Shown piece by piece: positions 17,840-27,433 of a stretch of 64,000 bases of DNA. The DNA lies in the NCBI GenBank assembly GCA_035651455.1, contig DASRFR010000029.1:62001-126000 (forward strand), written 5' to 3'. A model generated the notes under the pieces. That model was given only the letters and a program-made list of their open reading frames with translations. It made no database searches and had not been told where the DNA came from. How positions within the stretch are numbered: position 1 is the stretch's first letter; the number at the start of each line of letters is the position of its first letter. Position numbers and translations under genes: made by a program. Origin of the DNA: DASRFR01 sp035651455 (lineage in GTDB: Bacteria > Acidobacteriota > Terriglobia > Terriglobales > Acidobacteriaceae).

Positions 17840-19609
17840 ATGCATCGCTGGTCTGAACTGTTTATACCGACCCTTCGTGAAGCCCCGGCCGACGCCGAGG
17901 TTGCGAGCCACAAATTCCTGGTGCGCGCCGGATACGTGCGACAACTGGGCGCCGGGCTCTATTCCTATCTGTTCATGGGATACCGTTGCTTCAACAAGAT
18001 CATGAGCATCATTCGCCAAGAGATGGACACCATCGGGCAGGAGTTTTATTTGCCGGCGTTGCACCCCCGCGAGTTGTGGGAAGAGAGCGGGCGCTGGTCG
18101 GTGATGGGGGACAACCTTTTCCGCTTGAAAGACCGCAAAGGCGCGGAGCTGTGCCTGGGCATGACGGAAGAAGAGGTCATGACTTCCATCGCGCGCAAGG
18201 AGCTACGCAGCTACAAGCAGTTGCCGCAGATCTGGTATCAGATCCAATCCAAATTCCGCGACGAGCCACGGCCAAAATCCGGGCTGCTGCGGGTGCGGCA
18301 GTTCATCATGAAGGACGCATATTCCTTCGATATCGACGCCGCCGGCCTCGACATCTCCTACAAGAAACACTACGACGTCTACTGTCGCATCTTCGACCGC
18401 TGCGGTTTGAAATATATGATCGTGGAGGCGCATTCCGGCGCGATGGGGGGGAAAGAGTCTCACGAATTCATGGTGCGCACGCCCGCGGGAGAAGACCAGA
18501 TCGTGAGCTGCGACAAGTGCAGCTACGCGGCCAACCTGGAGAAAGCCACGTCCAGGCTGGCTGCGGTTGAGGACCTCGTTTCCGAAGGGGATGGCCGGCC
18601 GCTCGCCGTTCACACGCCGGGGCAGAAGACTATCGAAGACGTCGCCCGGTTCCTCGGTGTTTCCCCCACCAACAAGATCAAAACGCTCGCGTTGATGATC
18701 AACGAAACCGATCTCAAAAGCGGCAAGGCGAAAGCGCGTCCGGTGGTGGTCCTCATCCGCGGCGATCATCAACTCAACGAAGCCAAGTTATCGAGCGCGG
18801 TCGGCGGAAAAGAAACACGCCCCATGGAAGAGCAGGAGATAAGAGATTTTTTTGGATCGCCCGCGGGATTCCTGGGACCAACTGGAATTGACTGGGCGCA
18901 GAAATTCAACGATGGGGGCAAGCCAATCCTGTTAGTGGACGAAGCGCTGCAGAATCGGACGAACTTGATCGCGGGTGCGAATAAAGAGGACTACCACCTG
19001 AAGAACTTGACACCTGGCAAAGACTTCCACCCGACCGCCTTCGCTGATCTTCGTAGCGTAACCGCAGGAGAAGCCTGCCCCAACTGTGGCGCACCCCTGC
19101 GTATCGACACGGCTATGGAGATTGGTCACATCTTCAAACTGGGCTACAAGTATTCCGAGTCGATGGGCACGCGTGTGCTGGACCGCAACGGCAAGGAAGT
19201 GATGCCCATTATGGGCAGCTACGGAATCGGAATTGAGCGGATTCTCACCGCCGCGATCGAGCAGAATAACGACGAGAACGGCTTTTGGCTGCCGGCGCAG
19301 ATTGCTCCATTTGAAATCGTCATCACTCCCACCAATGTCTCGGACGACAAGCTGCGGGCGACAGCGGAGGACATTGCCAAGAAGCTAGAAGGCTCGGGAT
19401 TCGACGTCTTACTGGACGACAGGGACGAACGGCCAGGCGTGAAGTTCAAGGATGCTGACCTGGTGGGCATACCCTTTCGTGTCAACGTCGGTAAGAAGGT
19501 TACCGAAGGTACTGTAGAAGTGGTTCAGCGCTCGACCCGGGAAATGCGCGATGTTAGCATCGGCGACGTTGGGGAGTATTTTGAACGGTTATTGAGACCG
19601 TCGTGCTGA
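17840..19609 (+). CDS. proS: Prolyl-tRNA synthetase, bacterial type
   Basis: 589 residues, class II synthetase charging tRNA-Pro. Class II features: RAGYVRQLGAGLYSYL (motif 1 region), RDEPRPKSGLLRVRQFIMKDAYSFD (motif 2) and GSYGIGIERILTAAIEQ (motif 3). The long insertion between motifs 2 and 3 (about residues 225-400) is the INS editing domain that clears Ala-tRNA-Pro, with a KIKTLALM...RGDHQLNEAKL segment. The C-terminal anticodon-binding domain ends near residue 585. A purine-rich AAAGAAAG precedes the ATG. Confidence 0.96.
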   Translation: MHRWSELFIPTLREAPADAEVASHKFLVRAGYVRQLGAGLYSYLFMGYRCFNKIMSIIRQEMDTIGQEFYLPALHPRELWEESGRWSVMGDNLFRLKDRKGAELCLGMTEEEVMTSIARKELRSYKQLPQIWYQIQSKFRDEPRPKSGLLRVRQFIMKDAYSFDIDAAGLDISYKKHYDVYCRIFDRCGLKYMIVEAHSGAMGGKESHEFMVRTPAGEDQIVSCDKCSYAANLEKATSRLAAVEDLVSEGDGRPLAVHTPGQKTIEDVARFLGVSPTNKIKTLALMINETDLKSGKAKARPVVVLIRGDHQLNEAKLSSAVGGKETRPMEEQEIRDFFGSPAGFLGPTGIDWAQKFNDGGKPILLVDEALQNRTNLIAGANKEDYHLKNLTPGKDFHPTAFADLRSVTAGEACPNCGAPLRIDTAMEIGHIFKLGYKYSESMGTRVLDRNGKEVMPIMGSYGIGIERILTAAIEQNNDENGFWLPAQIAPFEIVITPTNVSDDKLRATAEDIAKKLEGSGFDVLLDDRDERPGVKFKDADLVGIPFRVNVGKKVTEGTVEVVQRSTREMRDVSIGDVGEYFERLLRPSC

Positions 19610-19646
19610 GGGTTTTTGTCTCGGCCACGGTCGAGGCAGAGCGCTC

Positions 19647-20003
19647 ATGGGGACCATCAAGGCATTCACCGGCATTGCAGCCATTGTGATCGCGATCTAT
19701 GTGTCGTGGTTGCTGATTCCACCGTATTTCGCGAATTACCAGTTCGAAGACGATCTCCACAACATCGCCATCAGTAACACCTACGGCAACAAAACCGAAG
19801 ATGACATTCGTGACGTAGTGTTCTCGAAGGCAAAGGCATTGGAGATTCCTCTCAGCAAAGAGCAGATCAAGGTGACGAAAACCGGCCCTAGCAATGCGGG
19901 ATCACTTGAGATCGAGGTGGATTACAGCGTTCATGTTGAGCTGCCGGGATACCCGCTGGATCTGCACTTCCAACCCTCCACTGCAAATCGCAGTGTGATG
20001 TAG
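19647..20003 (+). CDS. Single-span membrane protein, DUF4845-like
   Basis: 118 residues: one N-terminal membrane span (about 7-26), then a small periplasmic domain with the segment LIPPYFANYQFEDDLHN and a later LEIEVDYSVHVELPGYPLDLHF. This matches small acidobacterial proteins usually placed near DUF4845. Function unknown. It follows proS by 37 bases and may be cotranscribed. It ends 264 bases before the next gene, with no clear signal in that gap. Confidence 0.6.
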   Translation: MGTIKAFTGIAAIVIAIYVSWLLIPPYFANYQFEDDLHNIAISNTYGNKTEDDIRDVVFSKAKALEIPLSKEQIKVTKTGPSNAGSLEIEVDYSVHVELPGYPLDLHFQPSTANRSVM

Positions 20004-20267
20004 CCGAAAAGCCAGCAAACAGTTCAGCCAAGTTGCGGGGTTTACAGTCACGCGCGAAGAGCGAGGACTGCTGACGTCTTGCGCGCCATGTACAGAGGAA
20101 GCTTGTACAGTTGCACGAATCCATAGTCCGCTTACGTTCGTAATCTTGCTCCTTCCTTTTGTAACCCCCTAACATCCGCGAAGGACGCCTTGTGTCTTCG
20201 TGTCAAACAAAATTCGATCCCGCGCAGCCGTCCGGGGATCAGCCAGGAACGTCTTCGGAGAATCGAC

Positions 20268-21497
20268 ATGAATCTGAATAGCAGAACAGTCCTGCTGGGG
20301 CTCACTTTGGCCGTGATGCTTATCGCCAGCGGATGCGGCTATCAATACCACTGCAGCAACTTTAACGGACCTAGCTGCTATTCGAACTCGTCAACCGGGG
20401 GCAGCGGTGGCACTGGGGGTACCGGAACGGGTGGCACGGGTGGCACTGGCGGCACCGGCGGAGCGACCTATGTCGATTTGATGTATTACCTGGGTGTGGG
20501 TGGCACGACACTGAATGCCGACTACCTGGATACGAACGGAGTCTTTGCTGCCCTGACCACGGCGAGCTTTCCCACGCTGCCCGCGGGCGCGAGCGAAGAT
20601 ATGCTCATCGTGAACAAGCAATTCCTCTACATTCCGTTCACTCTCTCCAGCGGCGGCGGAGTCATTGAGGCTTTTCAGATTGACCCAAGCACCGCACAAC
20701 TGACAGCCATTTCCGGTAACCCATTTTCGACTGCGACGGCAAATTGCAACGGCCTTGCGAGCGACCCACAAGGCCGCTTTCTCTACTGCGTGGACAACAG
20801 CAATGGCGATATTGCAGCCTTCACGGTCGATAGCAGCACGGGCGCGTTGACGGTGGTCGCCGGGTCCCCCTTTCAAGCCTTCCAATCCAATACCAAACTT
20901 GGACAGCCGAGCAACCTGGCGGTGGACGGAACGGGAACACACTTGTTCGCGGCGCCTGGAATCTTTGCTTTCAACATTGACCAGACCACCGGCGCGTTAT
21001 CCATCGTAACCGGCAGCCCCTTCTTCCTGCATTCCGTCAAGATCCAGGGAGAGCCCACTGGTCAGTACCTGTTAGGCGTGGATGGATTGGTTGCTCACCA
21101 GGGGACCAACAACTTGTACGTCATGCCGATTCAGCAAGGGGCTCTCACGGGCGAGAATCTTTTTTCCACAACCTATTCTCCATTTTCCTTGGCAGTTCAT
21201 CCCAACGGACAATTTGTCTACACCTTCGCGATGCAAAGTACCAGCACGGCCGCGCCGGTGGAAGCTTTCCAATTTACAGGGGGTGTACCGACGCCGCTCG
21301 CGGCATCGCCATTCACTTCGTTCCCGGGAATGCAGAACGGGAAATTCAATCAGGCCGGCACAAACTTCTTCGCTACGACGGGAGCGTACGCTTTCATTCA
21401 GTTGAGCGTAGATCCGGCCACCGGTCTGATGACGCAGAATGGGCAGCCTATAACCACTCTGACGACTCAGTTCTTTGCGGTGACCGACACGCAGTAG
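20268..21497 (+). CDS. Lipoprotein with lactonase-type beta-propeller
   Basis: About 410 residues from ATG 20268, which has GGAG nine bases upstream. The N-terminus is a lipoprotein signal (LLGLTLAVMLIASGC, lipobox Cys near 24), so it should be lipid-anchored. A Gly/Thr/Ser linker (GGSGGTGGTGTGGTGG...) follows at about 43-65. The rest is propeller repeats of the YncE/6-phosphogluconolactonase kind: FQIDPSTAQLTAISGNPF, FTVDSSTGALTVVAGSPF, FNIDQTTGALSIVTGSPF and SVDPATGLMTQNG. Such acidobacterial proteins are rarely enzymes with known substrates, so no reaction is assigned. The frame is open back to 20190 but without a signal peptide in that context. A strong terminator follows. Confidence 0.8.
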   Translation: MNLNSRTVLLGLTLAVMLIASGCGYQYHCSNFNGPSCYSNSSTGGSGGTGGTGTGGTGGTGGTGGATYVDLMYYLGVGGTTLNADYLDTNGVFAALTTASFPTLPAGASEDMLIVNKQFLYIPFTLSSGGGVIEAFQIDPSTAQLTAISGNPFSTATANCNGLASDPQGRFLYCVDNSNGDIAAFTVDSSTGALTVVAGSPFQAFQSNTKLGQPSNLAVDGTGTHLFAAPGIFAFNIDQTTGALSIVTGSPFFLHSVKIQGEPTGQYLLGVDGLVAHQGTNNLYVMPIQQGALTGENLFSTTYSPFSLAVHPNGQFVYTFAMQSTSTAAPVEAFQFTGGVPTPLAASPFTSFPGMQNGKFNQAGTNFFATTGAYAFIQLSVDPATGLMTQNGQPITTLTTQFFAVTDTQ

Positions 21498-21513
21498 TCG
21501 CGAGAAAGAGGCC

Positions 21514-21554
21514 CACAGCCGTCCGGTCCAGTTTCCGGACGGCTGTGTACTTTC
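21514..21554 (+). terminator. Terminator hairpin after the propeller lipoprotein
   Basis: A perfect 13-bp stem, CACAGCCGTCCGG / CCGGACGGCTGTG, with an 8-base loop, followed by TACTTTCT. It starts 17 bases past the stop. Confidence 0.75.
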
Positions 21555-21738
21555 TGGATCAACTAAGATCCGCGCCCAAAGGTTAGAATGAAACATTCCT
21601 GGCCGACGGCGAACAACTTCGGAGAGAATATGCCGCGCGCACGGGATGGACAAACCGGAGCTCGCTAACGTGTTTACAGACCCATCACTTAAGCTAAAAG
21701 TGGCATCTACATAAGAGACGGGGCTGCTCTTTCAAATC

Positions 21739-24324
21739 GTGGCTATCAAACTGAAGATTCCGCATGCAAAAAGCACGGCGAAGGCTGGAAAGCGAGGGAG
21801 GTTTCATGATCCCCTGCTCCGGGCAGCGTTAGGCGCCTTTGTCATCATTTCCGCCATGCTGGCCGGCTTTTTCTCGTACTACTACATCAAGTACGACCGC
21901 ATAATCGAGAAACGGTTCCAGGGACAGGTGTTCGCCAGTGCGGCCAAGATTTACGCCATTCCCAGGGTTGTGAGGGTGGGGGAGAAGATGTCGGCCCGGG
22001 ATGTGGCCGACGATCTGAGGCGCGCCGGATACTCGGATAGAGATGGCCAGTCTCCGCTCGGAAGCTTTCGCTTGGTCAGCAGTGGTATCGAGGTGCGTCC
22101 CGGGCCCGAGTCCTACCATAGCCCCGAACCAGCCACCATTCAGATTCAGAATGGAAAGGTGCAGAACATCAGCAGCAAAGCTGGGGACTTGGTGGCCTAC
22201 GAACTGGAACCCCAGCTCATCACTTCGCTGTTTGAGGCTGGCGATCGTTCCAAGCGCAAAATCGTAAAGTACGACGAAATACCCAAGGTGATGGTTGACG
22301 CGGTCCTGGCCATTGAAGACCGCCGCTTCTTCCAGCATAGCGGCGTGAATTTTGTGCGTATGGGCGAGGCGGCGTGGGTGGATCTTACCCGGCAGCGCCA
22401 TGACCAGGGTGGTTCAACCATCACCATGCAGCTTTCGCGCGGATTCTTCCTTTCCCCGCAGAAGACGATCAAGCGCAAACTCGTGGAAATGCTGATTGCC
22501 ACCGAACTGGAACAGAAGTTCAGCAAGCAGCAGATTTTCGAGTTTTATGCGAATTGGGTGGACTTGGGCCAGCGCGGCTCCTTTACCATCAGCGGCTTTG
22601 CTGAAGGAGCGCGGGCTTACTTCAATAAGGATTTGAAGGACTTAACGCTGCCGGAAGCGGCATTGCTGGCGGGCTTGATTCAGCGGCCGAGCTATCTATC
22701 TCCTTACCGGCACCCCGAGCGAGCGCTGGAGCGGCGCAACACCGTCCTGGAGGCAATGGTCGAAACCCATGCCATCACGCGTGCGGAGGCAGATAAAGCC
22801 AAGGCTACGCCGTTAAAACTTGCTCCGCCGAACGTGGAGGCGAGTGACGCCCCTTATTTCGTAGACCTGGTGCGGGACACCGTCATTTCCAAAATCAACG
22901 AGCGCGAACTGAACGAGCAGTCGTACCGCATTTACACCACGCTCGATCCTGACCTGCAACGCGTCGCTGCACAAGCCGTTGAAACGGGCATGAAGTTGGT
23001 TGACGAGCAGGTGACCAAGTTGCGGACCAAGCGGATCAAGATCGCCAAAGGCAAATACGAAACCAAGGTGCTTCCGGGACCGCAGGCCCAAGTCGCTCTC
23101 GTCGCCATGGATCCACATACCGGGCAGATTCTGGCGCTCGTAGGCGGCAGGAACTACGGATTCAGCCAGTTAGATCATGCCGTCGCAAAGCGGCCCACAG
23201 GATCCATCTTCAAACCTTTCGTCTACGCGGCGGCTTTAAACACTGCCATTGACGGCACCCAGAACGTGATGACGCCGGCATCCACCGTGCCCGACCAGCC
23301 TTCGACGTTCAGCTATGGAGACCAGATCTACGAGCCGCGCAATTACAAAGAGGAATATCACGGCGACGTCACGCTTCGTTATGCACTGGCGCTCTCGCTG
23401 AACAATGCGACCGTGAAGCTGGCTGAAGAAGTGGGATACGACAAGGTCGCCGACCTGGCTAAAGCCGCGGGTATCAACTCGGTGAAGGCCACACCTGCGA
23501 TGGCTCTGGGAGCATACGATGCCACGCCGATCGAAATGGCGAGCGCTTATACGGTATTCGCCAATGACGGTCAGAGGCTGTCGCCCACTCTGATCAACTC
23601 GGTCCGCAATGCCAAGGGCGACGTAATCATGGACTTCAGTACCGAAAAGCGCACGGTCATGGATCCTCGCATCGCGTACGTGATGACCACCATGATGGAA
23701 GGAGTTTTGAACTTTGGCACCGCGTACCCGGTGCGGCAGCGTGGGTTTACCGCGCCGGCGGCAGGGAAGACAGGTAGTTCGCACGATGGCTGGTTTGCGG
23801 GCTATACCAGTAACCTTCTCTGTATTGTGTGGGTCGGATACGACGATTACAGCGACTTAAGGCTGAGCGGAGCGCAAACCGCGGCTCCTATTTGGGCCGA
23901 GTTCATGAAAAAGGCGGTTGCTCTGCCGGAGTACTCGGACGTGAAGGAGTTCACGCAGCCATCCGGCGTGGTCGATGTGCAGTTGGACAAAGCTACCAAC
24001 CGCTTGGCAACTCCTGCCTGCCCAGAGACTTACACGGCTGCTTTCATCGCCGGAACCGAGCCCCATGATACCTGCGATCAAGGCACCGGAGTGACCGGGT
24101 TCTTCTCGCGAATTTTCGGCACCAGCCGCGAAAACGCGCTGCCACCGACCACCAACGGCCCGGTGGGCGCGGCCGGAGCCCCGAACGGCCAAGTCGCCCA
24201 AGGCACGCCAGGACAGCAAAAAAAGAAGGGACTTTTTGGCAAAATTGTAGGAATCTTTAAGGACGACAAATCGGCTGCTCCGCCGTCTAACCCTCCAGCC
24301 AACGGCGGAAACAGTCCTCAATAG
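21739..24324 (+). CDS. Class A penicillin-binding protein (PBP1-type)
   Basis: 861 residues, bifunctional peptidoglycan synthase. A membrane anchor at about 28-50 precedes a UB2H/PBP1B-like N-terminal region (VFASAAKIYAIPR...). The GT51 glycosyltransferase has catalytic E193 in AIEDRRFFQHSG and QGGSTITMQL. The transpeptidase has TGSIFK (nucleophile S489, K492), SLNNAT and KTGS (677-680). A Gly/Pro/Asn/Gln-rich tail with Lys patches (GQQKKKGLFGKIVGIFKDD) ends the protein. The start is a GTG (21739). The long leader from the previous terminator has no other gene. Whether it is a PBP1A or PBP1B orthologue cannot be settled here; the N-terminal domain favours PBP1B. Confidence 0.93.
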   Translation: MAIKLKIPHAKSTAKAGKRGRFHDPLLRAALGAFVIISAMLAGFFSYYYIKYDRIIEKRFQGQVFASAAKIYAIPRVVRVGEKMSARDVADDLRRAGYSDRDGQSPLGSFRLVSSGIEVRPGPESYHSPEPATIQIQNGKVQNISSKAGDLVAYELEPQLITSLFEAGDRSKRKIVKYDEIPKVMVDAVLAIEDRRFFQHSGVNFVRMGEAAWVDLTRQRHDQGGSTITMQLSRGFFLSPQKTIKRKLVEMLIATELEQKFSKQQIFEFYANWVDLGQRGSFTISGFAEGARAYFNKDLKDLTLPEAALLAGLIQRPSYLSPYRHPERALERRNTVLEAMVETHAITRAEADKAKATPLKLAPPNVEASDAPYFVDLVRDTVISKINERELNEQSYRIYTTLDPDLQRVAAQAVETGMKLVDEQVTKLRTKRIKIAKGKYETKVLPGPQAQVALVAMDPHTGQILALVGGRNYGFSQLDHAVAKRPTGSIFKPFVYAAALNTAIDGTQNVMTPASTVPDQPSTFSYGDQIYEPRNYKEEYHGDVTLRYALALSLNNATVKLAEEVGYDKVADLAKAAGINSVKATPAMALGAYDATPIEMASAYTVFANDGQRLSPTLINSVRNAKGDVIMDFSTEKRTVMDPRIAYVMTTMMEGVLNFGTAYPVRQRGFTAPAAGKTGSSHDGWFAGYTSNLLCIVWVGYDDYSDLRLSGAQTAAPIWAEFMKKAVALPEYSDVKEFTQPSGVVDVQLDKATNRLATPACPETYTAAFIAGTEPHDTCDQGTGVTGFFSRIFGTSRENALPPTTNGPVGAAGAPNGQVAQGTPGQQKKKGLFGKIVGIFKDDKSAAPPSNPPANGGNSPQ

Positions 24325-24375
24325 GACTGCAGCCAGGTGCCCCGGAAGAATAATTCCGGTGCTCGGAGGTAGTTT

Positions 24376-25191
24376 ATGCGCCGTGCCTTCGGCTGTCTTC
24401 TCACCTGTCTCGTTCTTCTCACATCATCCCTGTTCGGACGCTCCGTAGCTCAGACCGGTCCCTCCGAGCAGGTTCAAGTCGATTCACCCCTGCGCCGGGT
24501 GGACCCGCCCACCAGTGAGATGACGCCGGAGGCTCTCGAAAAACGCGCCGACGAGTTGCGGACGCAAAAGTATTACCTGGATGCGCTCGATTACTACGGG
24601 GCGGCGCTGGCCAAGAATTCAAATAGCGCTCTGCTGTGGAACAAGGTCGGCATCACTGAGTTGCTGTTGCAGCACTACAAGGAAGCGGGGAAACACTTCG
24701 AGAAAGCAATCAAGCTGGACCGCAAATATTCCGACGCGCTCAACAATCTCGGTGTTATCTACTACATCGAGAAGAAGTACAGCAAGGCAATCAAGCAATA
24801 TGGCAAGGCCATTGATGTCCGGGAGGACATGGCGTCGTATTACAGCAACCTGGGCGCAGCCTATTTCTCCAAAAAAGAATTCGAGAAGGCGATCACCGCG
24901 TACAACCGGGCTCTGGAACTCGATCCGGATGTTTTCGAGCGTACATCGCACGCCGGAGTATCGGCGCAGATGGCGAAGCCCGAGGACCGCGCGCACTATG
25001 ACTACGTAATGGCCAAACTGTACGCCAAAATGGGCGCGGCAGATCGTTCGTTGCTGTACTTGAGGAAAGCGATCGAGGAAGGCTATAAAGGCATCGAGAA
25101 CGTCTACAAGGACAGCGAATTCGGGCAGCTCAGAAACGATCCGCGTTTCACCGAACTGATGGCCTCGAAGCCACCTGCCATTTCTGAGTAA
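24376..25191 (+). CDS. Exported TPR-repeat protein
   Basis: 271 residues. Signal peptide MRRAFGCLLTCLVLLTSSLF.. with cleavage near SVAQT. At least four tetratricopeptide repeats fill about 55-215 (ALEKRADELRTQKYYLDALDYY, HYKEAGKHFEKAIKLD, KKYSKAIKQYGKAID, KEFEKAITAYNRALELD), followed by a C-terminal helical region ending RNDPRFTELMAS, a common end in this type. GGAGGTAGTTT precedes the ATG. It starts 51 bases after the PBP gene and may help assemble the cell-wall machinery as a scaffold, but only position supports this. Confidence 0.8.
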   Translation: MRRAFGCLLTCLVLLTSSLFGRSVAQTGPSEQVQVDSPLRRVDPPTSEMTPEALEKRADELRTQKYYLDALDYYGAALAKNSNSALLWNKVGITELLLQHYKEAGKHFEKAIKLDRKYSDALNNLGVIYYIEKKYSKAIKQYGKAIDVREDMASYYSNLGAAYFSKKEFEKAITAYNRALELDPDVFERTSHAGVSAQMAKPEDRAHYDYVMAKLYAKMGAADRSLLYLRKAIEEGYKGIENVYKDSEFGQLRNDPRFTELMASKPPAISE

Positions 25192-25320
25192 GTAGCGAGT
25201 AAAGAAGGCTTTGGGCTGTTTCAAATAAATTTCGATTGGCGGCCGAAACTTCTTTCGCCGTCCCGGGTTTGAACGGTCAAATAGCTCCTGAAAACAACAG
25301 GGTGAGTAAGGAGAAAAATA

Positions 25321-25377
25321 AAGCCCGACAGGTTGCCACCCGAGCACGCCCCAAGCAGGCAGCCTGTGGGCTTTTTT
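25321..25377 (+). terminator. Long intrinsic terminator after the TPR gene
   Basis: AAGCCCgACAGGtTGCC pairs with GGCAgCCTGTGGGCTT (one bulge, one G-T pair), a roughly 15-bp stem with a 20-base loop and six T. It lies 130 bases past the stop; the bases between show no gene. Confidence 0.8.
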
Positions 25378-25462
25378 GCGGGAGCTGGGCCCATCGGCGC
25401 TACGCCTTTCCTTCCTACTCGTTCTGCTGATTTCTAAATCACCTCCACGGTAGACTGATCTC

Positions 25463-26326
25463 GTGCCGGAATTGCCTGAAGTAGAAACCATCGCCCGCGG
25501 ACTCCACAAGCGGGTCCGGGGAGATGTCATTGAATCCATCTGGCTGGGGTCGAAGCGCGAACCTTTCAAGTCGCCGCCGACAAAAATCGCGCGAACGCTG
25601 GAGAATACCCGGATTTCGGGGGTGCGGCGAGTTGGGAAGCATATTGTTGTCGACCTGCAGCCGGTAAGGACTGCGAAACTTTCACAGCGTAGACCAGGAC
25701 GCGCGCCTAGCGTTGCTGGCGGCAAACCTGCCCAGTGGATTGTGCATCTCGGGATGACGGGACGTTTCCTGGTCTGCCGGCCGGACGAAGAAGTCGCAAA
25801 GCACACCCACGCGATCGCGAAGCTGGCTTCCGGACGAGAGCTCAGATTCGTCGATCCCCGACGTTTCGGCCGTTTGAGCGTAGCTCAAGACGGCAATTTT
25901 AATGCTGCCGGTTACGAGCCCCTCGAAGTTGAACTGGAAAGGTTCACCGCGCTTTTTCGCGGCCGCAAAACCCCGATCAAGAGCGCGCTTCTGAACCAAA
26001 AACTTCTCAGCGGGGTGGGCAATATCTACGCTGACGAATCACTGTTTCGCGCAGGCATTCGTCCCAAGCGCAGGGCAAGGTCGCTCACCCGCGAGCAGTT
26101 GCGGAAGCTGTACCCCGCCTTGCGGGAGGTACTGAACGAAGCCATCGCACTGGGAGGGTCGTCTATCTCTGACTACGTGGGTGCCGATGGCGAGGAAGGA
26201 TTCTTCCAGCTGCAGCACCGGGTGTACGGCCGCGAAGGCGAGCCATGCCTGGTCTGCAAGACTCCCATCAAAAGAATTGTGATCGCCGGGCGTAGCAGCC
26301 ACTACTGTCCGACGTGTCAGAAATGA
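25463..26326 (+). CDS. mutM: Formamidopyrimidine-DNA glycosylase (Fpg)
   Basis: 287 residues. Removes oxidised purines such as 8-oxoguanine and cuts the abasic strand. The product begins MPELPEVETIARGL, giving catalytic P2 and E3; the initiator is a GTG. KHIVVDL and VHLGMTGRF carry the conserved lysine/substrate loop, LLNQKLLSGVGNIYADE is the H2TH, and the C-terminal zinc finger is CLVC...CPTC. About 20 extra residues rich in Arg/Lys (KLSQRRPGRAPSVAGGK) lie before VHLGMTGR compared with the usual length near 270. It follows the terminator of the preceding gene, so it has its own promoter. Confidence 0.95.
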   Translation: MPELPEVETIARGLHKRVRGDVIESIWLGSKREPFKSPPTKIARTLENTRISGVRRVGKHIVVDLQPVRTAKLSQRRPGRAPSVAGGKPAQWIVHLGMTGRFLVCRPDEEVAKHTHAIAKLASGRELRFVDPRRFGRLSVAQDGNFNAAGYEPLEVELERFTALFRGRKTPIKSALLNQKLLSGVGNIYADESLFRAGIRPKRRARSLTREQLRKLYPALREVLNEAIALGGSSISDYVGADGEEGFFQLQHRVYGREGEPCLVCKTPIKRIVIAGRSSHYCPTCQK

Positions 26327-26390
26327 TCCCGCCACCCGGGTTTTCGACAATTCCATAGGCGCTGGCCGGGTCTGGTAATCTGATCAGCCC

Positions 26391-27410
26391 ATGTCTTCAT
26401 TCTCGATCGGCGTCGATCTCGGCGGCACCAATCTACGTATCGCTGCCTTCGATGCACATGCACAACTGCTGGAAAAAGTCACGCTGGGAACAAAAGTGGC
26501 GCTCGGACGCGATCATTTACTGCATGACATGTGCAGCGCCATTCAACGTCTGTCGGCCAAGTACAGCGGAGCGTCAACACTGGCGGGGATTGGCATCGGA
26601 GTGCCCGGCATCATCGACCTCCATACCGGCATGATCCGCGAGTCTCCGAACCTGCCGGGCTGGTCCGATTTTCCGGTTCGCAACGAAATTGAGAGGCGAT
26701 TGGGCACGCGGGTCATCCTGGAGAACGACGCCAACTCGGCGGCGTTGGGCGAGAAGTGGCTGGGCGCAGGTAAGGATGTGGAGAGCATGGCCATTCTGAC
26801 CTTGGGCACCGGCGTCGGAGGCGGCATTGTGCTGAATGGGCGCATCTGGCACGGCATGAACGGTATGGCGGGCGAATTCGGGCACATGACGGTGGAACCG
26901 GACGGCCAGCTTTGCGGATGCGGAAATCATGGCTGCCTCGAGCAATATGCGTCAGCCACGGCAATCGTCCGCATGGCGCAGGAGGCGATTTCCACGGGGC
27001 GCGCGCCGGAACTAGCCAAGGCCTCCACTTCCGATCCTGAATTCAGCGCTAAAGCTGTTTACAACCTGGCGGTACAAGGCGATGAAACAGCGCGCGAAAT
27101 TTTCCGATGTGTCGGACGGGCGCTCGGAATCGCCATGGCTGCGCTGATCAATGGGCTGAATCTTCCCATGTATGTGGTGGGTGGTGGCGTGTCCAGTGCA
27201 TGGGACGCCTTTGGGCCGTCCATATTCAACGAACTCAGGCTGCGCTGCATGGTGTATGCAGCAACGGCGCCCCCGGTGCACGCGGGTCAGGAAGGCGCAT
27301 CGGCGCAGGTGGAAGCCAAAACCAGCAAGTACACGATCGTGACCCGGGCCCTGCTTGGCAGCGATGCCGGGCTGTTTGGAGCGGCAAGGCTGCCGATGCT
27401 GGCCCAATAA
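26391..27410 (+). CDS. ROK-family sugar kinase (glucokinase-like)
   Basis: 339 residues. The ATP site is IGVDLGGTNLRIAAFD at the N-terminus, with catalytic Asp in ENDANSAALGE and the second phosphate motif LGTGVGGGIV. The ROK zinc site is GEFGHMTVEPDG...CGCGNHGCLE (one His, three Cys), and EQYAS follows. No N-terminal helix-turn-helix is present, so it is a kinase rather than a repressor. Glucose or N-acetylglucosamine/mannosamine are possible substrates; glucokinase is the default. It converges on hisC with 23 bases between the two stop codons. Confidence 0.88.
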   Translation: MSSFSIGVDLGGTNLRIAAFDAHAQLLEKVTLGTKVALGRDHLLHDMCSAIQRLSAKYSGASTLAGIGIGVPGIIDLHTGMIRESPNLPGWSDFPVRNEIERRLGTRVILENDANSAALGEKWLGAGKDVESMAILTLGTGVGGGIVLNGRIWHGMNGMAGEFGHMTVEPDGQLCGCGNHGCLEQYASATAIVRMAQEAISTGRAPELAKASTSDPEFSAKAVYNLAVQGDETAREIFRCVGRALGIAMAALINGLNLPMYVVGGGVSSAWDAFGPSIFNELRLRCMVYAATAPPVHAGQEGASAQVEAKTSKYTIVTRALLGSDAGLFGAARLPMLAQ

Positions 27411-27433
27411 ACTCGATTACTGCTGGTTGACGA

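Noticed and set aside
20400..20460. GGTGGC-type tandem repeats
   Set aside because: They encode the Gly/Thr linker of the propeller lipoprotein; not a CRISPR or regulatory repeat.
24619..25806. 395-codon open frame on the minus strand spanning the TPR gene and mutM
   Set aside because: Antisense to two recognisable genes, with an intrinsic terminator between them; no motif in its product.
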